32,774 nucleotides of DNA from Ignavibacteria bacterium (GCA_003251275.1 QKGJ01000038.1:1-32774), one strand, 5' to 3'. Shown: positions 1 through 9,946, numbered from the stretch's first letter. Notes: generated by a model not told the origin, from the letters alone. Made by a program: numbers and translations.

Positions 1-30
1 GAAACTGTCCAATCCACGAATGGCCATCTC

Positions 31-1059
31 ATGAAGGCAGCAGTGTACCACGGACCCAATCAGCCCCTGAAGATCGAAGAGATTGCGACGCCCGCCATCA
101 ATCCCCATGAAGTCTTGGTGAAGGTGGCAGCATGTGGTGTTTGCCACACCGACCTCCACTACCTTGATCATGGTGTTCAGACATTCAAGAAGCCGCCGCT
201 TGTTCTTGGACACGAGCCATCCGGAATAGTCTCACAGATGGGCAAAGAGGTGAAGAATTTCAAAGAGGGTGATCGCGTGCTTTTGCCAGCAGTTCTCACA
301 TGCGGCTCGTGCGAATTTTGCCGGACCGGCCGCGAGAACATCTGTCAAACGATGACAATGTTCGGCAACACTGTCGATGGCGCGTACGCCGAGTACGTCG
401 TTGCTCCTGGCAAGGACATCTTCCATCTGCCAAATGAAATCCCGCTTGAAGAAGGCTCGATCATCGCAGATGCGATCTCGACACCGTACCATGCTGTAAA
501 GAACCGTGCAGAGGTGAGGGCAGGAGACAGTGTGGTTGTGTTGGGATGTGGCGGCGTTGGTGTGAATGTTGTCCAGGTCGCTGCTGCATGCGGAGGTATC
601 GTTATTGCCGTTGATGTCTCCGACAAGAAGCTTGAGTGGGCGAAAAAGTTGGGCGCGACCTATGCCATCAATCCAACCAAGGTTGAGAACCTTGGCAAGG
701 AGATTAAGAAGCTCACGGGAGGAGGGGCCGATATTGCCATTGAAGCGATTGGCAAAGCGCAAACGATTGAGATTGCCTTCGGCACGCTTCGCAAAGGTGG
801 CAGACTCGTTGTCGTTGGTTATACGGGTGAAGAAATCAAACTCAGTGCTGCCAAGATTATGTATTTCGAGATGGAGGTCCGGGGTTCGCTCGGCTGCCGT
901 CCCGTGGATTATCCAAAACTCATTGAGCTTTGCCGTAGTGGAAAGATCAAAGTACAGGAGCTGGTAACGCAGAAGTTTAAGCTGGAACAAATTAACAATG
1001 CGTTCGATCTGTTGCGCAATCATGATGAGAACGCTCTCCGGTCAATCGTTGTACCATAA
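31..1059 (+). CDS. Zinc-dependent alcohol dehydrogenase (MDR family)
   Basis: 342 aa; catalytic-zinc CGVCHTD and GHE motifs, structural-zinc CGSCEFCRTGRENIC, Rossmann GCGGVGVNVVQ. Confidence 0.92.
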   Translation: MKAAVYHGPNQPLKIEEIATPAINPHEVLVKVAACGVCHTDLHYLDHGVQTFKKPPLVLGHEPSGIVSQMGKEVKNFKEGDRVLLPAVLTCGSCEFCRTGRENICQTMTMFGNTVDGAYAEYVVAPGKDIFHLPNEIPLEEGSIIADAISTPYHAVKNRAEVRAGDSVVVLGCGGVGVNVVQVAAACGGIVIAVDVSDKKLEWAKKLGATYAINPTKVENLGKEIKKLTGGGADIAIEAIGKAQTIEIAFGTLRKGGRLVVVGYTGEEIKLSAAKIMYFEMEVRGSLGCRPVDYPKLIELCRSGKIKVQELVTQKFKLEQINNAFDLLRNHDENALRSIVVP

Positions 1060-1067
1060 GTGAGTGC

Positions 1068-2249
1068 ATGATCGACTTTACGTTGACATCTGAACAGGAA
1101 ATGTTGCGTGATGTGGCACGGAAGTTCACCAACAACGAAGTGCGTCCTCGTGCGGCGGAGATCGATGAGAAAGAGGAGGCGCCGATGGATCTCATCCGGA
1201 AGGCGGCAGAACTTGGTTTTCTTGGTGTCGTGTTTCCCGAAAAGTATGGCGGCGGAGGTTTCGGTGAAGTGGCCTATTGCCTTCTGCTGGAAGAAATTTC
1301 TCGCGGCTGCAACTCGACGGCGGTGACGATTGGTGGACACGAAAGTCTCGGCTCTATGGCCATCTATCTTGCCGGAAGTGAAGAGCAAAAGTCAAAGTAT
1401 CTCGTGCCGCTCGCCGAGGGAAAGAAACTGGCAACCTATGCGCTCACGGAAGCCGGCGCTGGTTCGGATGCAGGCGGCATCAAGACCACTGCTGTAAAAG
1501 TAGGTAACTGCTACATTCTCAATGGTAGCAAGACATTCATCACGAACGGGAACCTGGCAGATGTCATCATCGTCTTTGCGCTGACCGATCCCGACAAGCG
1601 AACGCATGGTGGTATCACGGCGTTCATTATGGAAAAACAGTGGCAGGGGTTCCGTGCTGGGAAGCCCGAGAGGAAAATGGGAATTCGTGGTTCACATACC
1701 ACGGATCTCTCCTTCGAGAACGTGCAGATTCCAGCGGAGAACGTTCTTGGTGGAGTTGGTAACGGGTTTAAGGTCGCCATGGAAACCCTCGACGTCGCAC
1801 GCGTGAGCCTTTCGGCGCAATGCCTGGGCGCTGCCAAAGAGATGCTCGATCTCAGTATCAAGCATGCCTCGCAGCGCATCCAGTTCGGTAAGCCCATTGC
1901 AGAGCAGCAAGCGGTGCAGATTATGCTCTCGGATATGGCGACGGATATTTACCAGGTGGAAAGTATTGTGTATCGAACGGCGCACTCCATCGACGAGTCA
2001 CTAACCACACAGCCGGCCAACGGACTATCTTACAGCCGGGAGTCAGCAATCTGCAAGCTTGCGGCTGCCGAGATGGTGTGCCGCGTTGCTGACAATGCAA
2101 TGCAAATTCACGGAGGCATGGGCTACATGCGTGACTATCCCATTGAGCGGTTCTACCGTGATGCACGTATCAACCGCATCTTTGAGGGGACGAATGAAAT
2201 TCAGCATCTCGTGATTGCCAGGGACCTTATCAAGAAGGGTGCATACTGA
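1068..2249 (+). CDS. Acyl-CoA dehydrogenase
   Basis: 393 aa; YALTEAGAGSDAGGI, IHGGMGYMRDYPIERFYRDARINRIFEGTNEIQ (catalytic Glu region) typical of ACADs. Confidence 0.95.
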   Translation: MIDFTLTSEQEMLRDVARKFTNNEVRPRAAEIDEKEEAPMDLIRKAAELGFLGVVFPEKYGGGGFGEVAYCLLLEEISRGCNSTAVTIGGHESLGSMAIYLAGSEEQKSKYLVPLAEGKKLATYALTEAGAGSDAGGIKTTAVKVGNCYILNGSKTFITNGNLADVIIVFALTDPDKRTHGGITAFIMEKQWQGFRAGKPERKMGIRGSHTTDLSFENVQIPAENVLGGVGNGFKVAMETLDVARVSLSAQCLGAAKEMLDLSIKHASQRIQFGKPIAEQQAVQIMLSDMATDIYQVESIVYRTAHSIDESLTTQPANGLSYSRESAICKLAAAEMVCRVADNAMQIHGGMGYMRDYPIERFYRDARINRIFEGTNEIQHLVIARDLIKKGAY

Positions 2250-4030
2250 TGCCTACCAAACAGTTTCTTTCGGGCAATGAAGCGATTGCGCGCGGGGCAT
2301 GGGAAGCTGGCGTGCACGTTGCCGCGGGCTACCCGGGCACGCCGAGCACGGAAATTATCGAGAACCTCGTCCGCTACGAGGATGTCGATGTCGAATGGTC
2401 TACGAACGAAAAGGTGGCATTCGATGTTGCCTACGGTGCTTCACTTGCCGGCGGCCGGTCGTTGGTTTCAATGAAGCATGTCGGTGTGAACGTCGCCCTC
2501 GATTCCCTGATGGTGACACCGTTCGCAGGCGTGCATGGCGGGTTCGTGATCATCACTGCGGATGACCCCGGCATGCACTCTTCACAAAATGAGCAGGACA
2601 ATCGCTACCTCGCCAGATTCGCTAAAATTCCGATGCTCGAGCCTGCCGATAGTCAGGAGGCAATGGAGTACGTGAAGATTGCATTCGATATCAGCGAGCA
2701 ATTTGACGTGCCGGTGTTCCTGCGGACAACCACGCGGACGTCGCACTCAAAGTCCGTTGTGGAGATGGGCGTTGCTGACCGCAAGCTTCCGAAGAAGTAT
2801 AAGCAAGATCCCCTCAAACATGTCGTCCCTATTCACGGTAAGCGCTTGCGGGGGAACGTTGACGACCGACTAAGAAAGTTGGAGGAATTCGCGGAGACGT
2901 GTCCGTTGAATACAATAGAATGGAACTCGAGAAAAATTGGCATTGTCACGAGCGGTATCAGCTATCAGTATGCAAAGGAGGTTTTTCCCGAGGCATCGAT
3001 CTTGAAACTCGGAATGATCTTTCCCTTACCGCGGAAGCTCATCGAATGGTTCTGCGACGGCGTGGAAAAGACCTATGTCATTGAAGAGCTTGAGCCATTT
3101 CTTGAGGAGCAACTAAGGATTATTGGCATCAAGAACCCGTATGGCGTTTCAGACATTGTGGGCAAAGCTGCGATCCCGAGCATGTTCGAGTTGTCACCAG
3201 ATATTCTGCGCAACGCCTTTCTTGGCATAGAGGGACGATCATCGTTTGAATCAGAAGTGTCTATCCCACCCCGACCACCGGTATTGTGTCCCGGTTGCCC
3301 ACACAGTGGAGTGTACTTCGCACTCCACAAGCTCAAAGCTGTCGTGACCGGAGATATTGGTTGCTATACGCTAGGAGCTCTTCATCCGTTCAACGCACTT
3401 GACACAACCTTCTGCATGGGAGCCGGAATCGGAAATGCGTTTGGAATGGAAAAAGTTCATCGCGATACAATGGGCAAAAAGCTCGTTGCCGTCATTGGCG
3501 ACGGAACCTTCCTCCACAGCGGCCTTGGTGCGCTCATCGATATTGTTTTCAATAGAGGTATAACGACCGTCATCCTCATGGATAACTCTACGACTGGAAT
3601 GACAGGCCATCAGCAACATCCGGGAATGGGAAAGACTGTCAGGAACCTCGAGACCCACGCGATCAACTACGAGGAACTCATCCATGCGATTGGCGTGAAG
3701 CACATTCGTGTCGTCGATCCGTACGACCTTGAGCTGACGGAGAAATCAATCAAAGAGGCACTGGCGCTTGAAGAACCGGCAGTTGTCATCTCACGGAGGC
3801 CGTGTGTACTGCTTGAGGACGAGAGAGCGAAGCCACATCAGCCCTACGAGGTGATCGAAGAACTGTGCGAGGAGTGCGACCTTTGCCTGAAGATCGGTTG
3901 TCCCGCCATTGGCGGACTCGGCACGACGCCGTTTATCTCGAAGGAACGCTGTATTGGGTGCGACCTCTGCGCGAAGCTCTGCGCGTTTGACGCTATCCGA
4001 CCAATCGGACACGAGATGGCAAAGAGGTGA
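2249..4030 (+). CDS. iorA: Indolepyruvate:ferredoxin oxidoreductase alpha subunit
   Basis: 593 aa; N-terminal GNEAIARGAWEAGVHVAAGYPGTPSTEI, TPP-binding GDIGCYTLG...GDGTFLHSG, C-terminal double 4Fe-4S (CEECDLCLKIGCP / CIGCDLCAKLC). Overlaps the preceding stop codon (TGATG). Confidence 0.93.
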   Translation: MPTKQFLSGNEAIARGAWEAGVHVAAGYPGTPSTEIIENLVRYEDVDVEWSTNEKVAFDVAYGASLAGGRSLVSMKHVGVNVALDSLMVTPFAGVHGGFVIITADDPGMHSSQNEQDNRYLARFAKIPMLEPADSQEAMEYVKIAFDISEQFDVPVFLRTTTRTSHSKSVVEMGVADRKLPKKYKQDPLKHVVPIHGKRLRGNVDDRLRKLEEFAETCPLNTIEWNSRKIGIVTSGISYQYAKEVFPEASILKLGMIFPLPRKLIEWFCDGVEKTYVIEELEPFLEEQLRIIGIKNPYGVSDIVGKAAIPSMFELSPDILRNAFLGIEGRSSFESEVSIPPRPPVLCPGCPHSGVYFALHKLKAVVTGDIGCYTLGALHPFNALDTTFCMGAGIGNAFGMEKVHRDTMGKKLVAVIGDGTFLHSGLGALIDIVFNRGITTVILMDNSTTGMTGHQQHPGMGKTVRNLETHAINYEELIHAIGVKHIRVVDPYDLELTEKSIKEALALEEPAVVISRRPCVLLEDERAKPHQPYEVIEELCEECDLCLKIGCPAIGGLGTTPFISKERCIGCDLCAKLCAFDAIRPIGHEMAKR

Positions 4031-4110
4031 AATTGCCGACTCGGATTTTGAACCTTGTGTGAATTCTGAGATTGGATGATTGGATGGCGGGCTTGATAAA
4101 CAACAATCAT

Positions 4111-4704
4111 ATGAGCAAAAACTTACTCTTCGCCGGGGTTGGCGGCCAGGGCATCCTGCTTGTCTCTGAACTGGCGGCCCGTACGGCGATCCATGCTGGC
4201 TTTGATGCAAAAAAAACAGAAGTCCATGGTGCAGCGCAACGCGGCGGAAGCGTGGTCAGTCACGTGCGTTTCGGGCCAAAGGTTTACTCACCTCTTTCGT
4301 CGACCGGAGATGTTGACATCCTCCTCTCGTTAGAGAAACTCGAGGGACTCCGCTGGGCTCATTACGTGAAAGAAGGTGGTCTCATTGTATTGAACGATGA
4401 GATCCGTGTGCCGGCGCGACTCACCAATACGCCCGTTCAATATCCGGACAACGTCGTCGAGTTCCTCACAGCTCAAGGATATCGTATTGTCTCCATCGAC
4501 GCGAACTCCGTTGCTACCGAGTTGGGTAACTACCGCGCGGCGAACACGGTGCTCTTGGGCGCGATGGCTGAACATACCGGCATTGCCGATGAGCATTGGG
4601 AGACAGTCATGAAGGAGTCGCTCAATCCGAAGATTCTCGAACTGAATCTCCGGGCGTTCAGGCGGGGCAAGGAACTATCGAACTCAAGAGTTCTTTCCTC
4701 CTGA
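4111..4704 (+). CDS. iorB: Indolepyruvate:ferredoxin oxidoreductase beta subunit
   Basis: MSKNLLFAGVGGQGILLVSELAARTAIHAGFDAKKTEVHGAAQRGGSVVSHVRFG, typical IorB; internal ATG at 4111 preferred over the ORF start at 4072. Confidence 0.9.
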   Translation: MSKNLLFAGVGGQGILLVSELAARTAIHAGFDAKKTEVHGAAQRGGSVVSHVRFGPKVYSPLSSTGDVDILLSLEKLEGLRWAHYVKEGGLIVLNDEIRVPARLTNTPVQYPDNVVEFLTAQGYRIVSIDANSVATELGNYRAANTVLLGAMAEHTGIADEHWETVMKESLNPKILELNLRAFRRGKELSNSRVLSS

Positions 4705-4728
4705 CGAATAGGAGGACCTGAGACGGCA

Positions 4729-7551
4729 ATGTCAAAGCAACTGATCACGCTTACGGTGAATGGAGAACCCAGTGAGCTAGCGGTAGAGTCTCACTGGACC
4801 CTTGCCGAAGTGCTTCGCGAGCAATTGGGCCTGACGGGTGTCAAGATCGGTTGCAACGCGGGAGATTGCGGCGCGTGTACCGTGCTGCTCGACGGCAAAC
4901 CGATTCTTTCATGTCTCACTCTTGCAGTGACCGTAGAAGGTAGCTCAATCGAAACGATTGAAGCTCTCGCCCGAAACGGCGTTCTTCATCCTCTTCAAAA
5001 ATCCTTCCTCCATCATGGTGCAACTCAATGTGGCTTCTGCACTCCCGGAATGATCCTCACCTCAAAGGCCATCCTCGCCTCCAATGGTACTCCGCCGGAA
5101 AATGTCATACGCGACCAACTTTCGGGAAACATGTGCAGGTGTACGGGATACACAAAGATTGTTGAGGCTGTCCAGAACGCCAACCAGGAATTGGATGACC
5201 CTCCCCGTTCACCAATTAAGGTGGATGCAGTCGGTCAGGTTACGGGCGGAGCAAAGTACACCGATGATCTGTCGTTGCCGAGGATGCTCTATGGAAAGAT
5301 CCTCCGGAGTCCGCACGCGCATGCAAAGATTGTTTCGATCGATACCTCAAAGGCAGAAGCTCTTCCCGGTGTTGTTGCTGTGATGATTGGATCTGAACTG
5401 CCGACGAAGTATGGTGTCCTTCCAGCGAGTCAGGATGAGACGGCACTCTGCATAGACAGAGTCCGATTTATTGGTGATGGGGTGGCCGCTGTTGCCGCAG
5501 TGGATGAACGCACGGCACAGGAGGCGCTCAGGCTCATCAATGTTCTGTATGAGTTGCTGCCGCCGGTTCTCTCGATGGAGGACGCCGTACGGACCGATCT
5601 TCCGAAGATCCATCCAGAAACCAAGTACGAGAACAACGCGGCGAAGCAGGTCGAGCTTGAATTCGGAAATGCGGAGGAAGGGTTTGCCGAGGCAGACTAC
5701 GTAAGGGAGGACGAGTTCCACTATGGAGCCAACACGCATGCGATGCTTGAGCCCCATTCAGCACTGGCATCATTTGAATCGCCGAATCAATCGAAAAGCT
5801 GCAAAGAAGGGCACTTGACTCTGTGGTCTGCTACCCAGGTGCCGCATTATGTTCACCGGACCCTTGCCAAAGTGCTGGAGATGCCAGCAAGTCATATCCG
5901 GGTCATCAAGCCTCATCTTGGTGGTGGATTTGGCGGGAAGTCCGAACCGTTTGCGCTGGAGTTTTGTGCCGCTTGGCTTTCGATCAAGTCCGGTCGGCCC
6001 GTGAAGATCACTTACACCCGTGAGGAAGTGTTCTATTCACATCGCGGCCGTCATGCAACGAAGATGCAGCTCAAAACCGGAGTGAAGAAGGATGGATCGA
6101 TAACGGCCGTCCAGTACAAAGCCATGCTCGATGGCGGTGCGTACGGCAGCTATGGCCTCGTCACCACTTACTACTCGGGGCAGCTTCTCACGTTGCCGTA
6201 CAAGGTGCCTCGGTATAAGTTTGAGAGCACACGCTTTTATACGAACAAACCCCCTTCAGGTCCAAAGCGAGGTCACGGCGCAGTGCAGCCACGGTTTGCA
6301 TTCGAAGCTCACTTGGATCGCATTGCCGAGCATCTTGGATTGGATCCGGCGGAGATCCGGCTGAGGAACCTCGTCGAACCCAACTCGATGACCGTCAATT
6401 CTCTCCGCATTACGAGTTGTGGCGTGAAAGAATGTATCGAAGCGGTCATGAAGGCTTCGGGATGGAAGGAGAAGCATCGCAAACTTCCCCGCGGACATGG
6501 ACTCGGGATCGCGGCAAGCGCATACATCAGCGGAGCGGGAAAAGAGATCAACTGGCTGGGGTTGCCACATTCTGGAGCAGTCGTCAAGATCGATCGTGGT
6601 GGCGGTGTAACGGTGTTCTGTGGCGCATCCGATATCGGACAGGGTTCAAGCACGGTGCTTGCACAGCTTACTGCAAAAACTCTCGGCGTTGACATCAGCC
6701 ATGTGCGAGTCTATGAGGCCGACACAGATCTTACACCAGTTGACCTTGGAAGTTACTCAAGCAGGGTAACATTCATGGCGGGAAACGCCGTGCTCCGTGC
6801 GGCAGAGGACCTGATTGGCAAGATTTTTGACACCGTGGCCGAAAAATTGCAGACAGCGAAAGAGAATCTGGTTGCCCGTTCAAATGAGATTTTCGTCAAT
6901 GATGATCCAACAAAACAAGTCAGCTTCATTGAGGCGGCGCGACTTGCAGAGGCGAAGTTCGGAACACTCTCGGCGGTAGGTTGGTACACACCGCCACCAC
7001 TAGGTGGAACCTACAAGGGCGCCGGCGCCGGACCGTCACCGTCATACAGCTTCACCGCGCACGTTGCAAAGGTTGAGGTAGATGAAGAGACTGGTCACGT
7101 GAAAGTGAGCAAGGTCTGGTCGGCTCATGATTGTGGAAAGGCGCTAAACAAGACTCTCGTGGAGGGTCAGATCCAAGGATCCGTGCACATGGGAATTGGT
7201 GAGGCGCTCACGGAAGAAATGAACTATACACGCGCCACGAAGGAAACACCAGGTGGGTTGCTGAAGGCTACGTCGCTATTGGACTATAAAATTCCGACCT
7301 CGATTGATACTCCTCCGATTGACGTGACAATCGTTGAGACGATAGATCCCGAGGGTCCGTTAGGTGCTAAGGAAGCTGGTGAAGGACCGCTGCTTGCAGT
7401 TCCACCTGCGATAGCCAACGCAATCTACGATGCAGTCGGGATCAGACTTTCGTCAGTCCCATTCACACAGGAGAAGGTATTAGCCGCCCTCCGCGGCCAA
7501 GCTCGATCGAAAAAGGCTATTTCCGAAACAACGGAGGTGTCGGCAAAATGA
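4729..7551 (+). CDS. Xanthine dehydrogenase-family protein: N-terminal 2Fe-2S (gamma) fused to molybdopterin-binding (alpha) subunit, 4-hydroxybenzoyl-CoA reductase-like
   Basis: 940 aa; CNAGDCGACTVLLDGKPILSC and CGFCTPGMI...CRCTGY 2Fe-2S motifs, then GGGFGGK and KEAGEGP Mo-domain motifs; strong SD (aggagg) upstream. Confidence 0.9.
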   Translation: MSKQLITLTVNGEPSELAVESHWTLAEVLREQLGLTGVKIGCNAGDCGACTVLLDGKPILSCLTLAVTVEGSSIETIEALARNGVLHPLQKSFLHHGATQCGFCTPGMILTSKAILASNGTPPENVIRDQLSGNMCRCTGYTKIVEAVQNANQELDDPPRSPIKVDAVGQVTGGAKYTDDLSLPRMLYGKILRSPHAHAKIVSIDTSKAEALPGVVAVMIGSELPTKYGVLPASQDETALCIDRVRFIGDGVAAVAAVDERTAQEALRLINVLYELLPPVLSMEDAVRTDLPKIHPETKYENNAAKQVELEFGNAEEGFAEADYVREDEFHYGANTHAMLEPHSALASFESPNQSKSCKEGHLTLWSATQVPHYVHRTLAKVLEMPASHIRVIKPHLGGGFGGKSEPFALEFCAAWLSIKSGRPVKITYTREEVFYSHRGRHATKMQLKTGVKKDGSITAVQYKAMLDGGAYGSYGLVTTYYSGQLLTLPYKVPRYKFESTRFYTNKPPSGPKRGHGAVQPRFAFEAHLDRIAEHLGLDPAEIRLRNLVEPNSMTVNSLRITSCGVKECIEAVMKASGWKEKHRKLPRGHGLGIAASAYISGAGKEINWLGLPHSGAVVKIDRGGGVTVFCGASDIGQGSSTVLAQLTAKTLGVDISHVRVYEADTDLTPVDLGSYSSRVTFMAGNAVLRAAEDLIGKIFDTVAEKLQTAKENLVARSNEIFVNDDPTKQVSFIEAARLAEAKFGTLSAVGWYTPPPLGGTYKGAGAGPSPSYSFTAHVAKVEVDEETGHVKVSKVWSAHDCGKALNKTLVEGQIQGSVHMGIGEALTEEMNYTRATKETPGGLLKATSLLDYKIPTSIDTPPIDVTIVETIDPEGPLGAKEAGEGPLLAVPPAIANAIYDAVGIRLSSVPFTQEKVLAALRGQARSKKAISETTEVSAK

Positions 7552-8564
7552 TGCGCTTGCCTTCCTTCGACGTAGCCATACCCAGGACGATGCCGGAACT
7601 TCTGGAGAATCTTCGTCCGAATGGTCTTGGAGTCAAGATCATGGCGGGTGGAACCGACTTGCTTGTGAATATGAAGCAGGGGTTCCATATCAGCCGCCGA
7701 CTCGTATGGCCTGGGAGGATCGAAGAGCTCCGACACATCAACACCCAGATCGGTGGAGAGATTAGCATCGGTGCGATGGCGACCCTGAGTGACGTCGCTG
7801 CTTCTGATGTCGTGAAGACCTCGTATCCTTCACTCTCCAAAGCAGTTCTTTCGATTGCGACTCCGGCCGTCCGTAACAGGGCGACCATCGGAGGAAACCT
7901 CTGCCTCGATACCCGGTGCTACTTCTACAACGAGTCCGAGTTCTGGCGTAGTTCGCTCGGCGGCTGTCTTAAGCTGAATATCCCCACACACGGTACCGGC
8001 GATGTCTGCCATTCCGCACCAGGGAATGCAATGTGTTCCGCAGTTAGTTCATCCGATTCGGCGCCGATACTGTTAGCGCTTGGTGCATCAGTCGAAATAC
8101 AGAGTGCGCAGGGTAAGAGAATTGTGCCGCTGTCGGATTTCTACGCGAATGACGGAATGAGGTTTTTGAATCTTGCGACGGGCGAACTTCTCAAGCGCAT
8201 CATTCTTCCCGTATCTCGATATGGCTTGCGCTCAGCGCATAACAAGGTTCGCTCGCGTCAATCGGTAGACTTTCCGTTGGCGAATGTGGGGATAGCGGGT
8301 GTTGTTGAAGACGGTCGGGTCTTCACCTATCTAAGAATATATGTTGGTGCAATACAGAGTGCACCCATAAGAGTTCCAAGCGCAGAGGCCCTTCTGAACG
8401 GCAGAGAAGCTACGACTGTTCTCATCGAGAAGGGTGCAGAGGAAGCTGCATCGTGCGTGAAGCCGATACAAAATGTTGGCGGAACAGTGGGGTATCGGAA
8501 ACGAATGGTGGCCATGTTGGTGAAGCGAACGCTTGTCCAGCTACTTACCTCTGCAAGAGACTAA
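7548..8564 (+). CDS. FAD-binding (beta) subunit of XDH-family enzyme with 4-hydroxybenzoyl-CoA reductase-type Cys-rich insert
   Basis: 338 aa; KIMAGGTDLLVNMKQG FAD motif, ATIGGNLCLDTRCYFYNESEFWRSSLGGCLK...CHSAPGNAMC insert resembling the HcrB [4Fe-4S] loop; ATGA overlap with the upstream gene. Confidence 0.88.
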   Translation: MMRLPSFDVAIPRTMPELLENLRPNGLGVKIMAGGTDLLVNMKQGFHISRRLVWPGRIEELRHINTQIGGEISIGAMATLSDVAASDVVKTSYPSLSKAVLSIATPAVRNRATIGGNLCLDTRCYFYNESEFWRSSLGGCLKLNIPTHGTGDVCHSAPGNAMCSAVSSSDSAPILLALGASVEIQSAQGKRIVPLSDFYANDGMRFLNLATGELLKRIILPVSRYGLRSAHNKVRSRQSVDFPLANVGIAGVVEDGRVFTYLRIYVGAIQSAPIRVPSAEALLNGREATTVLIEKGAEEAASCVKPIQNVGGTVGYRKRMVAMLVKRTLVQLLTSARD

Positions 8565-8574
8565 TACACGAGGG

Positions 8575-9204
8575 ATGATGGTCGCTGCAATCATTTTGGC
8601 TGCTGGTGAATCGACTCGGATGAAAAGTCCAAAGGCTCTGCTCCCGTTGAATGACAAGACACTCATCCGGGGCGTAGTAGATTTGCTGACGACTAGTGGA
8701 CTCTCACCGATCGTAGTAGTTTTGGGGGCTCACGCAGAATTGATTCGAGAAGAGCTGGCAGGGTTGAATGTACTCGTCACAACCAACAACGAGTACCGTG
8801 CCGGACAGCTCTCGTCTCTTCAGAAGGGATTGGAGGTGGTGAGAGAGAAGTCAGCTACTGGAGTATTGATACACCCTGTCGATCATCCTTCTGTCGCAAC
8901 AGAAACGGTGACAAAGATTCTTGATCGCTTCACGTCCACTCGCGCCCCGGTTGTTGTGCCGACATACAACGGTAGGCGAGGCCACCCTGTGATCTTCTCT
9001 GAGAACTTGTTTGACGAATTGATGAACGCACCTGCCGAAATAGGAGCGCGCGCTGTGGTCCGGCGGCATATAGAGGAAATTGAAGAAGTATTGACAGGTG
9101 ATTGTGCCATTTTGGAAAACATCGACACGATAAAGGACTACGGTCTTCTTCTTCAAAGAAAGGTGTTGGGCTTTAAGGGACATGAGCAGAACGAAATAGG
9201 TTGA
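8575..9204 (+). CDS. MocA-like nucleotidyltransferase (putative molybdenum cofactor cytidylyltransferase)
   Basis: IILAAGESTRMKSPKALLPLNDKTLI signature, HPVDHPSV, YNGRRGHPVIF; internal ATG 8575 preferred. Located directly after the XDH-family genes. Confidence 0.87.
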   Translation: MMVAAIILAAGESTRMKSPKALLPLNDKTLIRGVVDLLTTSGLSPIVVVLGAHAELIREELAGLNVLVTTNNEYRAGQLSSLQKGLEVVREKSATGVLIHPVDHPSVATETVTKILDRFTSTRAPVVVPTYNGRRGHPVIFSENLFDELMNAPAEIGARAVVRRHIEEIEEVLTGDCAILENIDTIKDYGLLLQRKVLGFKGHEQNEIG

Positions 9205-9211
9205 AAATAAA

Positions 9212-9245
9212 AAGACCTCGGTTTGAACAACCAAGGCCTTTTTTT
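9212..9245. terminator. Probable bidirectional Rho-independent terminator
   Basis: Imperfect hairpin AAGACCTCGG-TTTGAACAA-CCAAGGCCTT (9212-9240) followed by T-run on + (9239-9245) and by TTTTTATTTT on the - strand; lies between the end of the + operon and the tRNA end. Confidence 0.65.
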
Positions 9246-9246
9246 G

Positions 9247-9319
<73 letters not shown>

Positions 9320-9358
9320 ATCAATGTGGGTTTAAGATACGAACAATCAGGGGTGAAG

Positions 9359-9946
9359 TCAAGGCGGGGTTAAGAGCCTTAGCGCTTCGTTGTACTGAGA
9401 AGGTGTATTGACGTTGAGAAAAGGGCTCGACTCCTCTCCTTCAAACACCACAACCCTCCCCTTCATATGCTGGACAAGCTTAAGGACTGAATACTCCTTT
9501 ACTTCCAATTGACCTTGAATAACCTTCATACACGTTTGACGATACAGTCCGCATAATGGCTGGGGGCCTGTACCATCACCTGCGATGATCGCTTCTGCAC
9601 CGGAGGCGTTTTCAAGAATTCTCTCAATAACTGACACATCAACGAATGGAAGATCGCATGAGAGGACGAAGATGTCGGCCTTGCCTGCGCTCGCCATCGC
9701 TGCATGGATGCCCGCAAGTGGACCGCATCCTTTGTGCACATCCTCGACAACGGGGAAACCAACGGCTTCATAAGCTGCGCGATTATTTGCACTGATGATC
9801 ACGTTCTCAAACACCTGTTGCAGGAGGTTTGCTGCACGCCCGATGAATGTTTCCTCTCCAACGCGCAGCAAGGCTTTGTTTTGTCCCATACGGGAGCTGT
9901 TGCCGCCCGCCAGGCCAACGCCCATGATATCGTTTCGCTTCGCCAT
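9359..9946 (-). CDS. mobA: Molybdenum cofactor guanylyltransferase
   Basis: GVGLAGGNSSRMGQNKALLRVG, CGPLAGIHAAM, VLSCDLPFV, FLNVNTPSQY; start 9946 overlaps the TauE stop (TAATG). Confidence 0.92.
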   Translation of the reverse strand: MAKRNDIMGVGLAGGNSSRMGQNKALLRVGEETFIGRAANLLQQVFENVIISANNRAAYEAVGFPVVEDVHKGCGPLAGIHAAMASAGKADIFVLSCDLPFVDVSVIERILENASGAEAIIAGDGTGPQPLCGLYRQTCMKVIQGQLEVKEYSVLKLVQHMKGRVVVFEGEESSPFLNVNTPSQYNEALRLLTPP

